A stretch of 64,000 nucleotides of DNA from Bradyrhizobium diazoefficiens (GTDB lineage: Bacteria > Pseudomonadota > Alphaproteobacteria > Rhizobiales > Xanthobacteraceae), in contig NZ_CP067102.1 of NCBI RefSeq assembly GCF_016616885.1, positions 4,492,501-4,556,500 on the forward strand. Direction: 5' to 3'. A program made the position numbers and the translations under genes. Below the pieces are notes generated by a model that saw nothing but the letters and a program-made list of their open reading frames with translations, made no database searches and was not told the origin of the DNA. Shown here piece by piece: positions 7,639 to 17,521 of the stretch. Within the stretch, counting starts at the first letter, position 1. Every line of letters begins with the position of its first letter.

Positions 7639-8370
7639 TCAAGCCTTCTTGCCGCGGCGGAAATCGCGGCGCCGGCCTTTCGGCGCCGGCTTTGGCGCCA
7701 GTTCCGGCATCTCGGCCTGAACCTCGCGGTAGCGGGTCAACAGCCGTTCAAAGCTTGCGTTGAGCGTCTCGGCGATATCGGGGCGCCGCTCCAGACCGGC
7801 CAGCAGCGTTGCGGCTGCCTCGATGGTCGACAGTCCGTCCTTGCGCGGCTCGCGGCGCAGGCGGCCGTAACGGGACGGATGCGCCGGGTTGAGGATCACG
7901 CGCTGGCATTTCAGCATCCAGGGATTGCGCCACCACAGCGCCTTGGCCTGGCTCCAGGTGCCGTCGAGCAGCACTACGCCTTCGAGCTTGCCGAGGATGG
8001 CACGCTGGTTCTCCGCGACCTCGCCCTTGCGGTTGAGCGCGACGATCTCACCCTCCACGTCGAGGTCGGCTGCGCGGGCCGAGCCGAGATAGAGCACGGC
8101 CCAGTGCGAGGCGTTCTCGATCGGGTGCCCGAGCGCCTTGGACAGGCTCGGCCAGGACAGGCCGACCCGCAGCGTCGCATCGGCAAAATGCCTGGCCAGC
8201 AGCCGCGCCGTGCCAAGCGCCCTGTCCTGCTCCTGCGGATGCTGGAGGATCAGGAGCGAAAGCCGGTTTTCGATCGGCGTGACGCTGTCGCAGATGCAGA
8301 GCGGCATCGGCTTCTGGCAGTGCGGGCATTCGGGGATCGGCTCGGGCGCGGCGGCGGTGGGGTTCGACAT
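7639..8370 (-). CDS. DTW-domain tRNA-uridine aminocarboxypropyltransferase family protein
   Basis: A 243-residue DTW-domain protein. The family transfers a 3-amino-3-carboxypropyl group from SAM to uridine in tRNA (acp3U). The defining motif is present as LLDGTWSQAKALWWRNPWM. The N-terminus carries the usual cysteine cluster, CPHCQKPMPLCIC, which probably binds metal. HPQEQDRALGTARLL and NPAHPSRYGRLRREP match conserved blocks. The C-terminus ends in a basic tail (GRRRDFRRGKKA) suited to RNA binding. The start at 8370 was preferred to one 12 codons upstream. Which tRNA position is modified cannot be told. Confidence 0.85.
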   Translation of the reverse strand: MSNPTAAAPEPIPECPHCQKPMPLCICDSVTPIENRLSLLILQHPQEQDRALGTARLLARHFADATLRVGLSWPSLSKALGHPIENASHWAVLYLGSARAADLDVEGEIVALNRKGEVAENQRAILGKLEGVVLLDGTWSQAKALWWRNPWMLKCQRVILNPAHPSRYGRLRREPRKDGLSTIEAAATLLAGLERRPDIAETLNASFERLLTRYREVQAEMPELAPKPAPKGRRRDFRRGKKA

Positions 8371-8411
8371 GGTCGCCGCTATACGCTTCATGCGCCGCTT
8401 CAACAACCCGC

Positions 8412-8546
8412 CTATTCCGACGGCGCATGAACCGCGCTGCCGCTCTGTGGTGGCGCCCGCCGAACAATCATCATACCCACATCAAACAGAAAGACCGCCC
8501 AAAGGCGGGCGATGGGCATGAGCGGGATGCTCCAGCCGTAATACAC
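8412..8546 (-). CDS. possible small membrane protein, 44 aa
   Basis: A GTG at 8546 (or ATG at 8519) opens a short frame reading VYYGWSIPLMPIARLWAVFL, then FDVGMMIVRRAPPQSG and a short tail. A single hydrophobic helix flanked by arginines would suit a tiny inner-membrane protein. The composition differs from the Arg/Pro-rich shadow frames around it. The ribosome-binding site is weak and no family is known to me, so this is tentative. Confidence 0.35.
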   Translation of the reverse strand: MYYGWSIPLMPIARLWAVFLFDVGMMIVRRAPPQSGSAVHAPSE

Positions 8547-8731
8547 GCCCCAGTTGACTTGCGAGTGACGTCATCGCTCGGATTTGGTGACGTCTTGGAG
8601 GGGGCGATCTTCCTACAAGATTGCCCCGGTACGTCACGTTCCGCGCCCGAAGACCTTTCGTCTCGTGCGCTCGTTCGTCTTCGCGATGAGGTGTTCGGCG
8701 GCTCGAGCCCGGCGTAATTTGGTTGTCGGGT

Positions 8732-9481
8732 TCACGGCACGGGGCGTTTGCGCACGAACGCCATCAAGACCGTCTTGAACGGAGCCGGCGTGCAGTGTTG
8801 AACCGCAAGGAACAGCGAATAGAGAAGCTTCGATCCGAAATAGTAGGCCGGCTCCGCGTCCCACGGGATCACATACAGATCGTATCGGGAGGCAGGAAAG
8901 TGCCGTTTGAACGCGCCGGCAGTGTTCAGCAGGTAGACGGCCGGGAAGACATCCTCGCTCTTTCGGTTGTCCTGGGCCGACTGAATGATGCGGGCACTCC
9001 ACTGGTCAGGGATCATCCGGTTGGCGAGCGCGATATATCCGTAGCGGTTGGGCGTTCGCGCACAAATCCAGCCGCCCGGCCTGAGCACGCGGTCGAGTTC
9101 ACGCACAACCCTGGCCGGATCCTGGAGATGTTCGAACACGAAATCCGAGACGATCACGTCGATGGATTGATCCGGGATCGGAAGTGCCTCGTCGGGTTTG
9201 ATCACGAATGCCCGATCCAGCGCATTGTTGGTCGTTACGGCCGAGTCGACATCCACGCCGATGAGCTCACGCACCCGCCCCTTCAACGACAGCAGGCTGC
9301 GCCGGTAGGCAACCGAATCCTCGCTCTGGCCGGCGCCTCGTCCGGCGCCAAAGTCCAGCACAACGGAATCCGGACGGATCAGGGCGCCGACCCGCTGCCA
9401 GAACTGAACCGTGCCGTCGACCCGAGAGAATCCACCCGCCGCAATCTCCGGGAAAAAGTGCGTTCCAACCGCATCAGCCAT
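8732..9481 (-). CDS. class I SAM-dependent methyltransferase
   Basis: A 249-residue methyltransferase of the methyltransf_11/UbiE-like fold. Motif I is VVLDFGAGRG, the acidic residue after strand 2 lies in LIGVDVD, motif II/III is IDVIVSDFVFEHLQDP, and ELDRVLRPGGWIC is the post-core signature. The C-terminal third (YYFGSKLLYSLFLAVQ) is hydrophobic. The substrate is unknown. The start ATG at 9481 was preferred over a GTG four codons upstream. The gene stands alone with a comparatively AT-rich upstream region, so lateral acquisition is possible but unproven. Confidence 0.8.
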   Translation of the reverse strand: MADAVGTHFFPEIAAGGFSRVDGTVQFWQRVGALIRPDSVVLDFGAGRGAGQSEDSVAYRRSLLSLKGRVRELIGVDVDSAVTTNNALDRAFVIKPDEALPIPDQSIDVIVSDFVFEHLQDPARVVRELDRVLRPGGWICARTPNRYGYIALANRMIPDQWSARIIQSAQDNRKSEDVFPAVYLLNTAGAFKRHFPASRYDLYVIPWDAEPAYYFGSKLLYSLFLAVQHCTPAPFKTVLMAFVRKRPVP

Positions 9482-9803
9482 TTGGCTAACCACTCCATAA
9501 CAACACGAGCCGGCCGCTCTGTGCTGACCACAACGCGGATTCCCAATGACAGCGTGCCTTTTCGGGGACAGAACCCGTCCGAATGCAAAGGGCTGGGGCG
9601 GCGCGAGGACCGAAGGGTGCGGTCCCTATAACGTGCTTTGTTGACAGAAATGAGAAGCAACGAGCATTTATGAGACAAAATGTTGCACCGATATCATCAG
9701 ATGTTATAGGCACCAGCCAACTGACGGCGCCGGACGCGCGCGACAAGCCGGGAGCGTACGGGCTGGAAGTAGTCGCCGCTACGCGCTGCAGGCGGCGCTT
9801 CGC
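9482..9803. other. intergenic region, no gene seen
   Basis: About 320 bp lie between the methyltransferase start and the end of the RND pump gene. The middle part (about 9630-9720) is distinctly richer in A/T than its surroundings and probably contains the methyltransferase promoter. I see no convincing coding frame or RNA structure. Confidence 0.5.
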
Positions 9804-12800
9804 CTATTCCGCCGGCGCGGGCAGCGGGCGCGGCTCGGAGCGGCGGCGCAGGCGGTCGATCAGGAGGTAGATCACGGGCGTGGTGTAGAGCGTCAGGATC
9901 TGCGAGACGAACAGGCCGCCAATGATGGTGATGCCGAGCGGGCGCCGCAGCTCCGTGCCCGGCCCGGTCGCCACCACCAGCGGAATGCCGGCGAACAGCG
10001 CCGCCATGGTCGTCATCAGGATCGGGCGGAAGCGCGCCTGGCAGGCCTCGAAGATCGCCTCGGCCGAGGACAGGCCGCGCTGGCGCTCGGCATCGAGCGC
10101 GAAGTCGACCATCATGATGCCGTTCTTCTTGACGATGCCGATCAACAGGATGATGCCGACAAAGGCGATCACCGTCAGCGGCGTGTTGGTGATCTGGAGC
10201 GCAAGCAGCGCGCCGAGCCCGGCAGAGGGCAGCGTCGAGATGATCGTGAGCGGATGGGCGAGGCTCTCATAGAGCACGCCGAGCACGATATACATCGCCA
10301 CCAGCGCGCCGAGGATCAAGAGTGGTTGACGCCCGCTGGTCTTGGCGAAATCGCCGGCATTGCCGTCAAAACTGCCGCGGATGCCCTCGGGCATATGCAA
10401 CTCCTCGACCGCGCGCTGGATGTTTTCGGTCGCGGCCTGAAGCTGCACATCCGGCAAGGTGTTGAACGACACCGTGGTCGAGGGAACCGATTGCGAGTGA
10501 TAGACCGCGAGCGCGGCGAGGCTACGCGTCGCGTGCACCACGGCGGACAGCGGCACCTGCACAGCGTTGGCGCCGGCGACATAGATGCGCTCGAGATTGG
10601 ACGGATCGACCTGGAATTTCGGATCGATCTCCAGCACGGTCATGTACTGATTGCGCTGGGTGTAGATGATCGAGATCTGGCGCTGCGAGAAGGCGTTGTT
10701 CAGGGCGTTGTCGATGTCCTGAACCTTGACGCCAAGCGCGGCTGCCTTCTGGCGGTCGATGTTCAAAGTCAGCTGAAGTCCGCCGGGATCGCGGTCGCTC
10801 GAGATGTCGGTGATGCCCTCGACTGTCTCCATCCGCTTGGCGACGATCGGCGCCCACTTCTGGAGCAGGTCGAGGTCGGTGCTTGAGAGCGTGTATTGAA
10901 AGTTGGAATCGCTCTGCCGACCGCCGGCGCGGACATCCTGGGCAGCAAACATGAAGAGACGGATGCCGGGCACGGGGAACAGTGCCTTTCGCAACCGGTC
11001 GATCACGACCTGCGTCGAGATATGATCCCGCTCCTCAGGCGGCTTTAGGCTGATGTACATGATGCCGCGGTTCGAGGTCGCGCCCCCCGGCCCGCCTCCG
11101 CCGCCGACCGTCGAACCGATGCCGGCTACGGCCGGATCCTGCATCACGATGTCGGCGAGCCGCTGCTGAAGGCCGAGCATCGACTGGAACGAGATATCGG
11201 CCGAGGCGCGCGTCGCGCCGATGACGAAGCCGGAATCATCGGTCGGGAAATAGCCCTTGGGCACCTTGATGTAGAGCATCACCGTGAGCCCGATGGTGGC
11301 GAAGAACACCAGCAGCGTGAGCAGCGGGAATTCCAGCACCGCGCGCAAGGTGCGGGTGTAGAACGCGACGATGCGCGACAGCGAACCTTCGACCAGGCGG
11401 TCGAACAGCGTGGCCGACCCCGACGTGGTCTGCCGGATGTAATGAGCGCAGATCATCGGCGTGACCGTCAGCGACACCAGAGTCGAGACCAGAATCGCGA
11501 AGGTCAGCGTCAGCGAGAATTCGCGCAGGAGGCGGCCGACGATGCCGTCCATGAAGATCAGCGGCGTGAACGCCGCGATCAGCGACAGGCTGATCGAGAC
11601 CACGGTGAAGCCGATCTGCTTGGCGCCTTCCAGCGCCGCCTGGAACGGCCGCATCCCATGCTCGAGATTGCGGTACATGTTCTCGATCATGACGATGGCG
11701 TCGTCGACCACGAAGCCGACCGAGATCGCCAGCGCCATCAGCGACAGATTGTCGATCGAGAAGCCCGCGACCCACATCCCGGCGCAGGTTCCCGCCAGCG
11801 CCAGCGGCACCGAGATGCCGGCGGCGATCGTCGGCGTCACCCGGCGCAGGAACACGAACACCACGACCATCACCAGGATGGCGGTCGCGAGCAACGTCCA
11901 CTGCATGTCCATCACGCTGGCGCGGATCGTCGAGGTGCGATCGACCAGGGTGGAGACGTCGACGCCGGCCGGGATCCATTGCTTCAGCGCGGGGATCAGC
12001 GCCTTGACCCGGTCGACGGTGTCGATGACGTTGGCGTCGCCCTGCTTGGTGATCTGGATCAGCACCGCCGGCTGCTTGTTGAACCAGGCAATCGAGCGCG
12101 CGTTTCGGACGCCGTCCTCGATCTCGGCAACGTCGGAGAGCCGTACGAAATTGCCGTTCGAGCTCTTGATGACGATGTCGCGGAATTCCTGCGCCGTGCG
12201 CATCTGCCTGTTGAGCGACAGCGTCTCGCTCTGGCGATCGCCATTGAAGATGCCGACTGGACCAAGCGGGTTGGCGTTGACGATCGCAGTCCGCACGGCG
12301 TCGGTTGCTATCCCCGCATTGGACAGCGCGACCGGGTTGAGCTGGATCCGCACCGCCGGCTGATCGGCGCCGGACACCGTGACGTCGCCCACGCCCGGGA
12401 CTTGCGAGATGCGCTGGGCCAGCACGGTATCGGCGACGTCGTAGATGGCGCTGGCGGACAGCGTCTTGGAGGTCAGCGCCAGCACGAAGACGGGCGCACC
12501 CGCGGTGTTCGCCTTGCGGAAACGCGGCAGCGCGGGCAAATCGCTGGGAAGGTCGACCAGCGCGGCGTTGATGGCGGCCTGCACGTCGCGCGCCGCCTTG
12601 TCGATGTTGCGGCCGATGTCGAACTGGAGCTGGATGTTCGCAGTGCCGAGAGAGCTCGTCGACGTGATCTGATTGATGCCGGCGATTTCGCCGAGCCGCC
12701 GTTCCAGTGGTGCGGCCACGGTTGCGGCCATCACCGAGGGATCGGCGCCGGGACGGCTCGCCGAGACGAAGATGGCGGGGAAGTCGACATTCGGGACGGA

Positions 12801-12908
12801 AGCGACAGGCAGGAACTCGTAGGCGACGCCCCCCAGCAGGAACAGGCCGATCGACAGCAGCGTGGTCGCGACCGGACGGCGGATGAAGGGCTCCGAGATC
12901 GATGCCAT
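9804..12908 (-). CDS. mdtC: RND multidrug efflux pump subunit, MdtC-like
   Basis: A 1034-residue AcrB/MdtC-type inner-membrane pump beginning MASISEPFIRRPVATTLLSI. The first periplasmic loop follows (GADPSVMAATVAAPLERRLGEI). The TM4 proton-relay motif VGFVVDDAIVMIENMYRN carries the two essential aspartates, and the late segment GIVKKNGIMMVDFALD is present. Its start overlaps the stop of the preceding pump gene (TGATG), so the two are translationally coupled. Two different RND subunits in one operon is the MdtBC arrangement, where a heterotrimer is formed. Substrates (in E. coli novobiocin and bile salts) cannot be predicted here. Confidence 0.9.
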   Translation of the reverse strand: MASISEPFIRRPVATTLLSIGLFLLGGVAYEFLPVASVPNVDFPAIFVSASRPGADPSVMAATVAAPLERRLGEIAGINQITSTSSLGTANIQLQFDIGRNIDKAARDVQAAINAALVDLPSDLPALPRFRKANTAGAPVFVLALTSKTLSASAIYDVADTVLAQRISQVPGVGDVTVSGADQPAVRIQLNPVALSNAGIATDAVRTAIVNANPLGPVGIFNGDRQSETLSLNRQMRTAQEFRDIVIKSSNGNFVRLSDVAEIEDGVRNARSIAWFNKQPAVLIQITKQGDANVIDTVDRVKALIPALKQWIPAGVDVSTLVDRTSTIRASVMDMQWTLLATAILVMVVVFVFLRRVTPTIAAGISVPLALAGTCAGMWVAGFSIDNLSLMALAISVGFVVDDAIVMIENMYRNLEHGMRPFQAALEGAKQIGFTVVSISLSLIAAFTPLIFMDGIVGRLLREFSLTLTFAILVSTLVSLTVTPMICAHYIRQTTSGSATLFDRLVEGSLSRIVAFYTRTLRAVLEFPLLTLLVFFATIGLTVMLYIKVPKGYFPTDDSGFVIGATRASADISFQSMLGLQQRLADIVMQDPAVAGIGSTVGGGGGPGGATSNRGIMYISLKPPEERDHISTQVVIDRLRKALFPVPGIRLFMFAAQDVRAGGRQSDSNFQYTLSSTDLDLLQKWAPIVAKRMETVEGITDISSDRDPGGLQLTLNIDRQKAAALGVKVQDIDNALNNAFSQRQISIIYTQRNQYMTVLEIDPKFQVDPSNLERIYVAGANAVQVPLSAVVHATRSLAALAVYHSQSVPSTTVSFNTLPDVQLQAATENIQRAVEELHMPEGIRGSFDGNAGDFAKTSGRQPLLILGALVAMYIVLGVLYESLAHPLTIISTLPSAGLGALLALQITNTPLTVIAFVGIILLIGIVKKNGIMMVDFALDAERQRGLSSAEAIFEACQARFRPILMTTMAALFAGIPLVVATGPGTELRRPLGITIIGGLFVSQILTLYTTPVIYLLIDRLRRRSEPRPLPAPAE

Positions 12909-15900
12909 CACTGCATCCCCTCGGTCGCGCCGGCCGTGGGCGGCCCCTCGGGCGCCGGCGGCGGCAGCGCCTGCTCGAGGCGGCGGTTGATGCGGTCGAG
13001 CGCGAGGTAGATCACGGGCGTCGTGTAGAGCGTGAGCAGCTGGCTCAGCAGCAGGCCGCCGATGATGGAGATGCCGAGCGGGAAGCGCAGCTCGGCGCCG
13101 GTGCCGCTCTCGATCGCCAGCGGCAGCGCGCCGAACAGCGCGGCCAGCGTCGTCATCATGATCGGGCGGAAGCGCAACAGACACGCCTGCACGATCGCCT
13201 CATGCGCTGGCATGCCCTGCCCGCGCTCGGCTTCCAGCGCGAAGTCGATCATCATGATCGCGTTTTTCTTGACGATGCCCATCAACAGGATGATGCCGAT
13301 CAGGCCAATAACCGAGAGGTCCTGCCCGCACAGGATCAGTGCGAGGATGGCGCCGACGCCGGCCGAGGGCAGCGTCGAGAGGATCGTGATCGGGTGGATG
13401 TAGCTCTCATAGAGCACGCCCAGCACGATGTAGATCGTGATCACGGCGGCGAGAAGCAGCCAAGGCTGGCCGGCGAGCGCCTTGGCGAATTCGGCGGCGT
13501 CGCCAGCATAGACGCCGACGATGCTGTTGGGCATTTCGATCCGGGTCTCGATCGTCTTGACCGCTTCGACGGCGTCGCCAAGCGCCGCGCCCGGCGCGAG
13601 ATTGAAACTGAGCGAGATCGCCGGGAATTGCGCCTGGTGCGAGATCGCGAGCGGTGCCGTGGTGCGCTTCAGCGTCGCCACGGCATCGAGCGGCACCTGG
13701 GCGTTGGGCGCGCCAACGACGGAGCTGCTGGCGCCGCCCGGCAAATAGAGCTTCGACAGGATCGAGGGATCGCGCTGATACATCGGCAGTGCCTCCAGCA
13801 CCACACGGTACTGGTTGGCCTGGCCGTAGATGGTCGAGATCTGGCGCTGCGCAAACGCATCGTTCAGCGTGTCGGTGATGGCTTGCAAGCTGACGCCGAG
13901 CTGGCCGGCGCGGGTGCGGTCGACGTCCAGCTGCGCGCGCAGGCCGCCTTCCTGTGCCTCCGACGAGACGTCGCGGAACAGGGGATCCCGGCGCATCTCG
14001 TCGACGAGTTTTCGCGCCCATTCCGAGACCAGCGTCGCATCCGTGCCGGTCAGCGTGTACTGGTATTGCGAGCGGCTCGACTGCGTCGAGATCTGCACGT
14101 CCTGCACCGGCTGGAAGTAGACGGTCATGCCGGGGATGCCGGCGACCTTGTCCTTCAGCCGGGTGATGACCGCGCTGACATCGTCGCGCCGCTCGCCGCG
14201 CGGCTTCAGCGTCATGACGAGGCGGCCGACATTGGTGGTCGGGTTGACCGAGCCCGCGCCGATCACCGAGACCACGCCAGTCACGTCAGGATCGGCCTTG
14301 ATGGCGTCGGCGGCCTCGGCCTGGCGCTTCTGCATCTCGCCGAACGACACGTCGGGCGCCGCCTCCGTCACCGCCGTGATCGAAGCGGTGTCCTGCAGCG
14401 GCAGAAAACCCTTCGGCGCGACGACATAGAGCACGAGGGTCGCTGCCAGCGTCGCAAAGGTCACGACCAGCGTGGCGCGCTGGCGCTCCAGCACCCAGAG
14501 CAGCGTGCGGTGGTAGAACTCAACGGTGCGGTCGATGAAGCGGCTGACGGCGGCAAGCCCCGGCACCGCCAGCTCCTCATGGGCAGCTTTAAGCAGCCGC
14601 GAGCACATCATCGGCGTCAGCGTCAGCGACACCACCGCCGAGGTCACGACCGCGATCGTCAAGGTCAGCGCGAATTCGCGGAACATGCGGCCGACCAGGC
14701 CCGACATGAACAGCAGCGGGATGAACACTGCGATCAGCGACACCGTCAGCGAGATCACGGTGAAGCCGATTTCGCTGGCGCCCTTCAGTGACGCCTGCAT
14801 CGCGCTGTCGCCATTCTCCATGTGGCGGACGATGTTCTCGATCATCACGATGGCGTCGTCGACCACGAAGCCGGTGCCGATCGTGAGCGCCATCAGCGAG
14901 AGATTGTCGAGGCTGAAGCCGGCAAAATACATGATGCCGAAGCTCGTGATCAGCGACAGCGGCAGCGCCACGCCGGCGATCAGCGTGGCGCGCAGCGAGC
15001 GCAGGAACAGCAGCACCACCAATGTCACCAGCACGACGCTGAGGATCAGCGTGAACTGCACGTCGTGGACGGAGGCGCGGATGGTGACGGTGCGGTCGGA
15101 GACGATGGTCAGATGCACGCCGGCCGGAATGGCGCGCTGAACCTTCGGGATTTCGGTGCGGATCTGCTTGACGACGTCGATGACATTGGCGCCGGGCTGG
15201 CGCTGGATGTCGATGATGACGGCCGGCGTGCCCTGGTACCAGCCGCCGGTGCGGTCATTCTCGAGCCCGTCGACGATCTGGGCGACGTCGCCGATCGTGA
15301 CCGGCGAGCCGTTGCGATAGGCGATGATGATCGGCCTGTAGGCGTCTGCGGCGGCGATCTGGTCGTTGGCGGCGATGATGTAGGATTGCTGGGCGCCGTC
15401 GAGCGAGCCCTTCGGCCCGGAGACGTTGGCATTGGCGATGGCGGCGCGCAAATCCTCCATGGCGATGCCGTAGGCAGCGAGCCGCGCCAGATCCGCCTGG
15501 ATGCGCACGGCCGGCTTCAGCCCGCCAAGCACGGAGACGCGACCGACGCCGGAGATCTGGCTGAGCCGCTGCGCCAGCAGCGTATCGGCGATGTCGCTCA
15601 TCGCGCGCAGCGAGATCGTGTCCGAGCGCAGCGCCAGCGTCATGACCGGCGCGTCAGCCGGGTTCACCTTGGCGTAGGTCGGCGGATAAGGCAGCGTCTT
15701 GGGCAGAACGCCGGCAGCCGCGTTGATCGCGGCCTGCACGTCCTGGGTCGCGCCGTCGATATCGCGGTTGAGGTCGAACTGCAGCGAGATCTGGCTGACG
15801 CCGAACGAGCTCGTCGAGTTCATCGCCGTCAGCGACGGGATCTGGCCGAGCTGCCGCTCCAGCGGCGCGGTGATCAGCGAGGCGATCACGTCGGGGCTCG

Positions 15901-16060
15901 CGCCCGGCAACTGCGTCGAGACCTGCACGGTCGGGAAGTCGACCTGCGGCAGCGCGGAGACCGGCAGCGCGAAATAGCCGAGCAAGCCGCCGATCAGCAG
16001 CGCAATGCCGAGCAGCGAGGTCGCGATCGGCCGGCGGATGAAGGGCTCTGAAACACCCAT
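12908..16060 (-). CDS. mdtB: RND multidrug efflux pump subunit, MdtB-like
   Basis: A 1050-residue RND permease starting MGVSEPFIRRPIATSLLGIA. It has the TM4 relay motif TGFVVDDAIVMIENIVRHMEN with both aspartates, the docking-domain segment QPVQDVQISTQSSRSQYQY and the GIVKKNAIMMIDFALE block. The C-terminus is short and Pro-rich (LPPPAPEGPP). It is the third gene of the four-gene efflux operon, 36 bp downstream of the adaptor, and its TGA shares one base with the ATG of the second pump. The presence of two paralogous pumps argues for a B2C1-type heterotrimer. Confidence 0.9.
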   Translation of the reverse strand: MGVSEPFIRRPIATSLLGIALLIGGLLGYFALPVSALPQVDFPTVQVSTQLPGASPDVIASLITAPLERQLGQIPSLTAMNSTSSFGVSQISLQFDLNRDIDGATQDVQAAINAAAGVLPKTLPYPPTYAKVNPADAPVMTLALRSDTISLRAMSDIADTLLAQRLSQISGVGRVSVLGGLKPAVRIQADLARLAAYGIAMEDLRAAIANANVSGPKGSLDGAQQSYIIAANDQIAAADAYRPIIIAYRNGSPVTIGDVAQIVDGLENDRTGGWYQGTPAVIIDIQRQPGANVIDVVKQIRTEIPKVQRAIPAGVHLTIVSDRTVTIRASVHDVQFTLILSVVLVTLVVLLFLRSLRATLIAGVALPLSLITSFGIMYFAGFSLDNLSLMALTIGTGFVVDDAIVMIENIVRHMENGDSAMQASLKGASEIGFTVISLTVSLIAVFIPLLFMSGLVGRMFREFALTLTIAVVTSAVVSLTLTPMMCSRLLKAAHEELAVPGLAAVSRFIDRTVEFYHRTLLWVLERQRATLVVTFATLAATLVLYVVAPKGFLPLQDTASITAVTEAAPDVSFGEMQKRQAEAADAIKADPDVTGVVSVIGAGSVNPTTNVGRLVMTLKPRGERRDDVSAVITRLKDKVAGIPGMTVYFQPVQDVQISTQSSRSQYQYTLTGTDATLVSEWARKLVDEMRRDPLFRDVSSEAQEGGLRAQLDVDRTRAGQLGVSLQAITDTLNDAFAQRQISTIYGQANQYRVVLEALPMYQRDPSILSKLYLPGGASSSVVGAPNAQVPLDAVATLKRTTAPLAISHQAQFPAISLSFNLAPGAALGDAVEAVKTIETRIEMPNSIVGVYAGDAAEFAKALAGQPWLLLAAVITIYIVLGVLYESYIHPITILSTLPSAGVGAILALILCGQDLSVIGLIGIILLMGIVKKNAIMMIDFALEAERGQGMPAHEAIVQACLLRFRPIMMTTLAALFGALPLAIESGTGAELRFPLGISIIGGLLLSQLLTLYTTPVIYLALDRINRRLEQALPPPAPEGPPTAGATEGMQ

Positions 16061-16096
16061 GAGATGCGCCTGCCGCTCAGGCGGCTGTTGCCGGGA

Positions 16097-17521
16097 TCAT
16101 GGCTGCTTGGCTCCAGGTCCCGTTTGTTGAGCCCCCGGCCCCGGCGCCGGGCCGGTCTGGCCCTTCTGGTCGCCTTCACTGCTCTTCCGCTGAGCGCGGA
16201 ATTCGCCATCCTTGCCTTGTCCGTCCTTCTGCCCGTCCTTGGCTTGACTGTCCTTGGCCTGACCGTCCTTCTTCTGGCCATCCGGCGCGCGCGTGCGCTT
16301 GCGCGGGGCAAGATCGGCCGACGGTGTCTGCTCGTCGCGGCCGACGACCACCTTGGAGCCGTCAGACAGATTGGCGAAGCCTGTGGTCACGACCTTGTCG
16401 TTCGGCGACAGGCCGCTCGCAATGACCGCGTCATGCTCGTTCTGCTGCGTCACCGTGACCGGCTTGGCCGAGACGATGTCGCCCTCCCCGATGACGTAGC
16501 TGAACGTGCCGATCGGTCCGCGCTGCACCGCCGAGGTCGGCACCACCAGCGCCTGCGTCAAAGTCTCGACCTTGAGACGGACATTGACGAACTGACCCGG
16601 CCAGAGCTGGTAATGGGCATTGGGAAACTCCGCCTTAAGCCTGAGCGTGCCGGTGGTCTGGTCGACCTGGTTGTCGATGCCGGTGAGCTTGCCGGTGTCG
16701 ATCACGGTGACGCCGTCATTGCCGAACACGTCGACTGCGAGCGACCCCTTGGCCGCGGCGGCGTTGACGCGCATGATCTGCTGCTGCGGCAGGCTGAACC
16801 ACACCGCGATCGGCTGCAATTGCGTGATGACGACGAGGCCGGTGGTGTCGGCGGCGTGGATAATGTTGCCCTGATCGACTTGGCGCAGGCCTGCGCGGCC
16901 CGACAGCGGCGCCACGATCTTGGTGTAGCTCAGCGTCGCCGCCGCATTGTCGATCGAAGCCTGGTCGGCCTTGATCAGCGCCTCGGTCTGCGCGACCGCG
17001 GCGCGCTGGGTGTCGGCCTGCTGCTTCGAGCCGGCATTTGTGGCCGCGAGCTGCTCGTAACGCGTCAGATCGATGCGCTGGTTGGCGAGCTGGGCTTCGT
17101 CCTGGGCCTTCTTGGCGACGGCCTGGTCATAGGTCGCCTGGTAGAGCGCCGGGTCTATCTCCCCGAGCACGTCGCCCTTCTTGACGTCCTGGCCTTCGGT
17201 GAACTTCACCGCGATCAGCTTGCCGTCGACCTGCGAGCGCACGGTGACCGTGTTGAGCGCACGGATCGCGCCGACGCCGTCGAGATAGACCGGCACGTCC
17301 TGGATCTTGGGCGTCGCTGCCAGCACCGGCACCGGCAGATCGGGCCGCTGATTGGGGCCGTTGCCCTGCTGCTGCGGCTGCTGGTGCATCACGGTCCAGC
17401 CGAGATAGCCGAGGCCGCCGAGGATCGCGAGCGTGATCAGGGTCATGACGAAGCCGCGGCCGCGCGACTTTTTCGCCGTCCCCTGTTTCGCCTTGTCCTT
17501 CGTATCCGGCTTAAAGAGCAT
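16097..17521 (-). CDS. mdtA: efflux RND transporter periplasmic adaptor, MdtA-like
   Basis: A 474-residue membrane-fusion protein. A cytoplasmic basic N-terminus is followed by one transmembrane anchor (about residues 25-45, MTLITLAILGGLGYLGW). The lipoyl/barrel-sandwich hybrid comes next (VRSQVDGKLIAVKFTEGQ...GDVLGEIDPALYQ), then an alpha-hairpin and a beta-barrel (SGRAGLRQVDQGN). The last 70 residues are an unusual low-complexity tail with repeated KDGQ/KDSQ units and a Gly-Pro-Gln end. The start at 17521 was chosen because it overlaps the stop of the outer-membrane factor by 11 bp, typical of coupled translation. It bridges the RND pumps and the outer-membrane channel. Confidence 0.9.
   Translation of the reverse strand: MLFKPDTKDKAKQGTAKKSRGRGFVMTLITLAILGGLGYLGWTVMHQQPQQQGNGPNQRPDLPVPVLAATPKIQDVPVYLDGVGAIRALNTVTVRSQVDGKLIAVKFTEGQDVKKGDVLGEIDPALYQATYDQAVAKKAQDEAQLANQRIDLTRYEQLAATNAGSKQQADTQRAAVAQTEALIKADQASIDNAAATLSYTKIVAPLSGRAGLRQVDQGNIIHAADTTGLVVITQLQPIAVWFSLPQQQIMRVNAAAAKGSLAVDVFGNDGVTVIDTGKLTGIDNQVDQTTGTLRLKAEFPNAHYQLWPGQFVNVRLKVETLTQALVVPTSAVQRGPIGTFSYVIGEGDIVSAKPVTVTQQNEHDAVIASGLSPNDKVVTTGFANLSDGSKVVVGRDEQTPSADLAPRKRTRAPDGQKKDGQAKDSQAKDGQKDGQGKDGEFRAQRKSSEGDQKGQTGPAPGPGAQQTGPGAKQP

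Noticed and set aside
11442..16051. Very long plus-strand frames (300-600 codons) across the RND genes
   Set aside because: Asp/His/Arg-rich antisense shadows with no domain; the minus-strand pumps are unambiguous.
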